Origin: JAGQUL01 sp039811765
GTDB taxonomy: Bacteria > Actinomycetota > Thermoleophilia > Gaiellales > SKUG01
Assembly: GCA_039811765.1 (NCBI GenBank)
Contig: JBDHZF010000137.1
Location: 1-6,395 of the forward strand
Length of the DNA: 6,395 bases
Direction: 5' to 3'
Below are positions 5,384 to 6,395 of this stretch, in pieces (position 1 is the stretch's first letter; each line of letters opens with the position of its first letter). Under the pieces are notes generated by a model. It was not told the origin of the DNA. It ran no database searches and was given only the letters and a program-made list of their open reading frames with translations. The translations under genes and the position numbers were made by a program.

Positions 5384-5935
5384 ATGCTGATCGCCGTGGC
5401 GCACAACCTGCACAGCCTGCACAACGTGGGCAGCATCTTCCGCAGCGCCGACGGGGCGGGATTCGAGCACGTGATCTTGTCCGGTCACACGGGCAACGTT
5501 CCGGATCCGCGCATCTCCAAGGTCGCGCTCGGCGCGGAGGAGCACCTCACGAGTGAGCACGTTGCCGACGTGGACGAGTTGCTCGCGCGACTCGACGGCG
5601 TGCACGTGATCTTGGTGGAGCAGGGGCCGCGGTCGGTGCCGCCCACCGAGCTGCCGACGATGCCGACCGATCGCGACATCGCGCTCGTGGTGTGCGACGA
5701 GCTCTCCGGCGCGGCCGAGCAGCTCGTCGAGCGCGCGGACGTGACCGTGGAACTGCCGATGCGCGGCCGCAAGCACAGCCTGAACGTGTCGGTGGCGTTC
5801 TCGATCGCCGCGTACGCGCTCGCCGACGCGGTGCGCCCGTTCTCGGTCGAGGAGCTGCGCGCGCGAGTGATCCCGCCCGTACGCGAAGGCGTGCTCACGC
5901 GCGGGCGCACGATGGGCGAGACGCCCGATCGCTAG
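5384..5935 (+). CDS. SpoU/TrmH-family (SPOUT) RNA 2'-O-methyltransferase
   Basis: A 183-residue trefoil-knot methyltransferase that would transfer a methyl group from S-adenosylmethionine to a ribose 2'-OH in tRNA or rRNA. Motif 1 is HNVGSIFRSADGAGFE (13-28), with N14 and catalytic-type R20. ISKVALGAEE (44-53) is a block common in small members. Motif 2 is LVVCDELSG (101-109), where C104-D105 replaces the usual Gly-containing GxE. Motif 3, LPMRGRKHSLNVSVAFSIA (124-142), is nearly ideal and forms the knot and SAM pocket. The length suits a single SPOUT domain without an N-terminal substrate-binding domain. ATG 5384 gives a complete first strand and sits at leaderless-promoter distance. The substrate nucleotide cannot be told from sequence, so no symbol is given. 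The stop codon overlaps that of the convergent cold-shock gene. Confidence 0.92.
   Translation: MLIAVAHNLHSLHNVGSIFRSADGAGFEHVILSGHTGNVPDPRISKVALGAEEHLTSEHVADVDELLARLDGVHVILVEQGPRSVPPTELPTMPTDRDIALVVCDELSGAAEQLVERADVTVELPMRGRKHSLNVSVAFSIAAYALADAVRPFSVEELRARVIPPVREGVLTRGRTMGETPDR
5932..5935. other. Shared palindromic stop (CTAG) of two convergent genes
   Basis: The palindrome CTAG supplies TAG on the plus strand (5933-5935, methyltransferase) and TAG on the minus strand (5934-5932, cold-shock protein). The two coding sequences therefore overlap by four bases, leaving no room for a terminator between them. Confidence 0.85.
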
Positions 5936-6384
5936 CGCTTCGCGCGCACGTCGACGGCGCGCACGCCGCGCTGGTGCGACTGACGGTTGAACGTGACGCG
6001 GGTGCCGCGCGGCATCTGCTGCTTCGCGGCACCGCCCAGCGACGAGCTGTGGAAGAACACGTCGCCGCCACCGCCGTCGGGCTTGATGAAGCCGAAGCCC
6101 TTCGACGGGTCGTAGCTGAGCACCATGCCCGCGCCCGGACCGGCCTGCGCTTCGCCCGCTTTCACGCCGCGCTTGCGCACGTCGCCATTGTGCCCGGGCG
6201 TGCCCGGCTTCACGCGACGCTGCCCGGGGCGCTGTACCGCGCCGCGACGGTCTGGTCGCTGCTGCTTGGAACGGCGATCGGCCGGCGCGTGCGCGGCCTT
6301 GGGGATCCACCACTTCGCCTCGGGAAGCGGTTCGCGACGAGTCCGCTTCGTGTAGCGCGTGTCGTCGAACACGTTCAGCTGCAC
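5932..6384 (-). CDS. Cold-shock-domain protein with long basic N-terminal extension (start uncertain, near window edge)
   Basis: A 150-residue protein if begun at GTG 6384. The C-terminal domain (about 85-149) is a cold-shock OB-fold with RNP1-like KGFGFIKP (95-102) and RNP2-like DVFFH (108-112), which bind single-stranded RNA or DNA. The usual KWF before RNP1 is replaced by LSY (89-91), so a stacking Trp is missing. Residues 1-84 are an unusual extension: an N-terminal part with WW and FDD, then a stretch rich in Arg, Lys, Gln, Gly and Pro that is probably disordered and may add nucleic-acid contacts. Typical Csp proteins have only about 65-70 residues. ATG at residue 87 would cut into the first beta strand, so a longer product is preferred. 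GAGG lies five bases before GTG 6384, but the frame remains open to the window end and could start further upstream. Confidence 0.8.
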   Translation of the reverse strand: MQLNVFDDTRYTKRTRREPLPEAKWWIPKAAHAPADRRSKQQRPDRRGAVQRPGQRRVKPGTPGHNGDVRKRGVKAGEAQAGPGAGMVLSYDPSKGFGFIKPDGGGGDVFFHSSSLGGAAKQQMPRGTRVTFNRQSHQRGVRAVDVRAKR

Positions 6385-6395
6385 GCCCGCCTCGC

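Noticed and set aside
5231..6313. Upstream extension of the C39-like peptidase frame to 6313
   Set aside because: This stretch is antisense to the methyltransferase gene and in another frame of the cold-shock gene. The conserved peptidase domain needs only the part from 5230.

Overview
The window is very GC-rich. Long open frames appear antisense to almost every gene, TA dinucleotides are strongly avoided, and Shine-Dalgarno (SD) sequences are weak or missing. Together with the families present, this suggests a high-GC actinobacterium. The RTX tail of the first protein, with its Cys-rich cap, reminds me of Thermoleophilia such as the Solirubrobacterales. That placement is inferred from memory, not from a search.

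Layout. Bases 1-26 are the 3' end of a tRNA-like RNA, most likely tmRNA, running straight into a nested hairpin terminator (24-82). A roughly 200-base leader rich in inverted repeats follows (84-278). Then comes a large plus-strand gene (279-2966) for a secreted multidomain protein: signal peptide, variant metzincin-type zinc protease domain, four beta-sandwich modules and six RTX-type calcium-binding nonapeptides. Its 3' end overlaps tail-to-tail by 97 bases with a minus-strand gene set. Read in its own direction, that set is a C39-like cysteine peptidase homologue (5230-4583), a CaCA-family cation exchanger (4538-3474) and a YjdF/DUF2238-like membrane protein (3472-2870). The last two lie one base apart and are probably co-transcribed. 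The exchanger may also have its own promoter in the 44-base gap behind the peptidase gene.

A 153-base divergent region separates the peptidase gene from a plus-strand SpoU/TrmH-family RNA methyltransferase gene (5384-5935), which has a promoter-like -10 box positioned for a leaderless transcript. That gene converges on a minus-strand gene for a cold-shock-domain protein with a long basic N-terminal extension (5932 to about 6384, near the window edge). The two share the palindrome CTAG for both stop codons.

The genes do not form one evident pathway. The secreted protease probably needs zinc and calcium. The exchanger and DUF2238 protein are membrane proteins. The methyltransferase and cold-shock protein are RNA-related housekeeping functions. 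I see no mobile element, CRISPR array or defence system. The most unusual points are the widely spaced zinc site of the protease, the altered ion-site residues of the exchanger, the atypical cold-shock domain, and the structured region between the tmRNA end and the protease gene.
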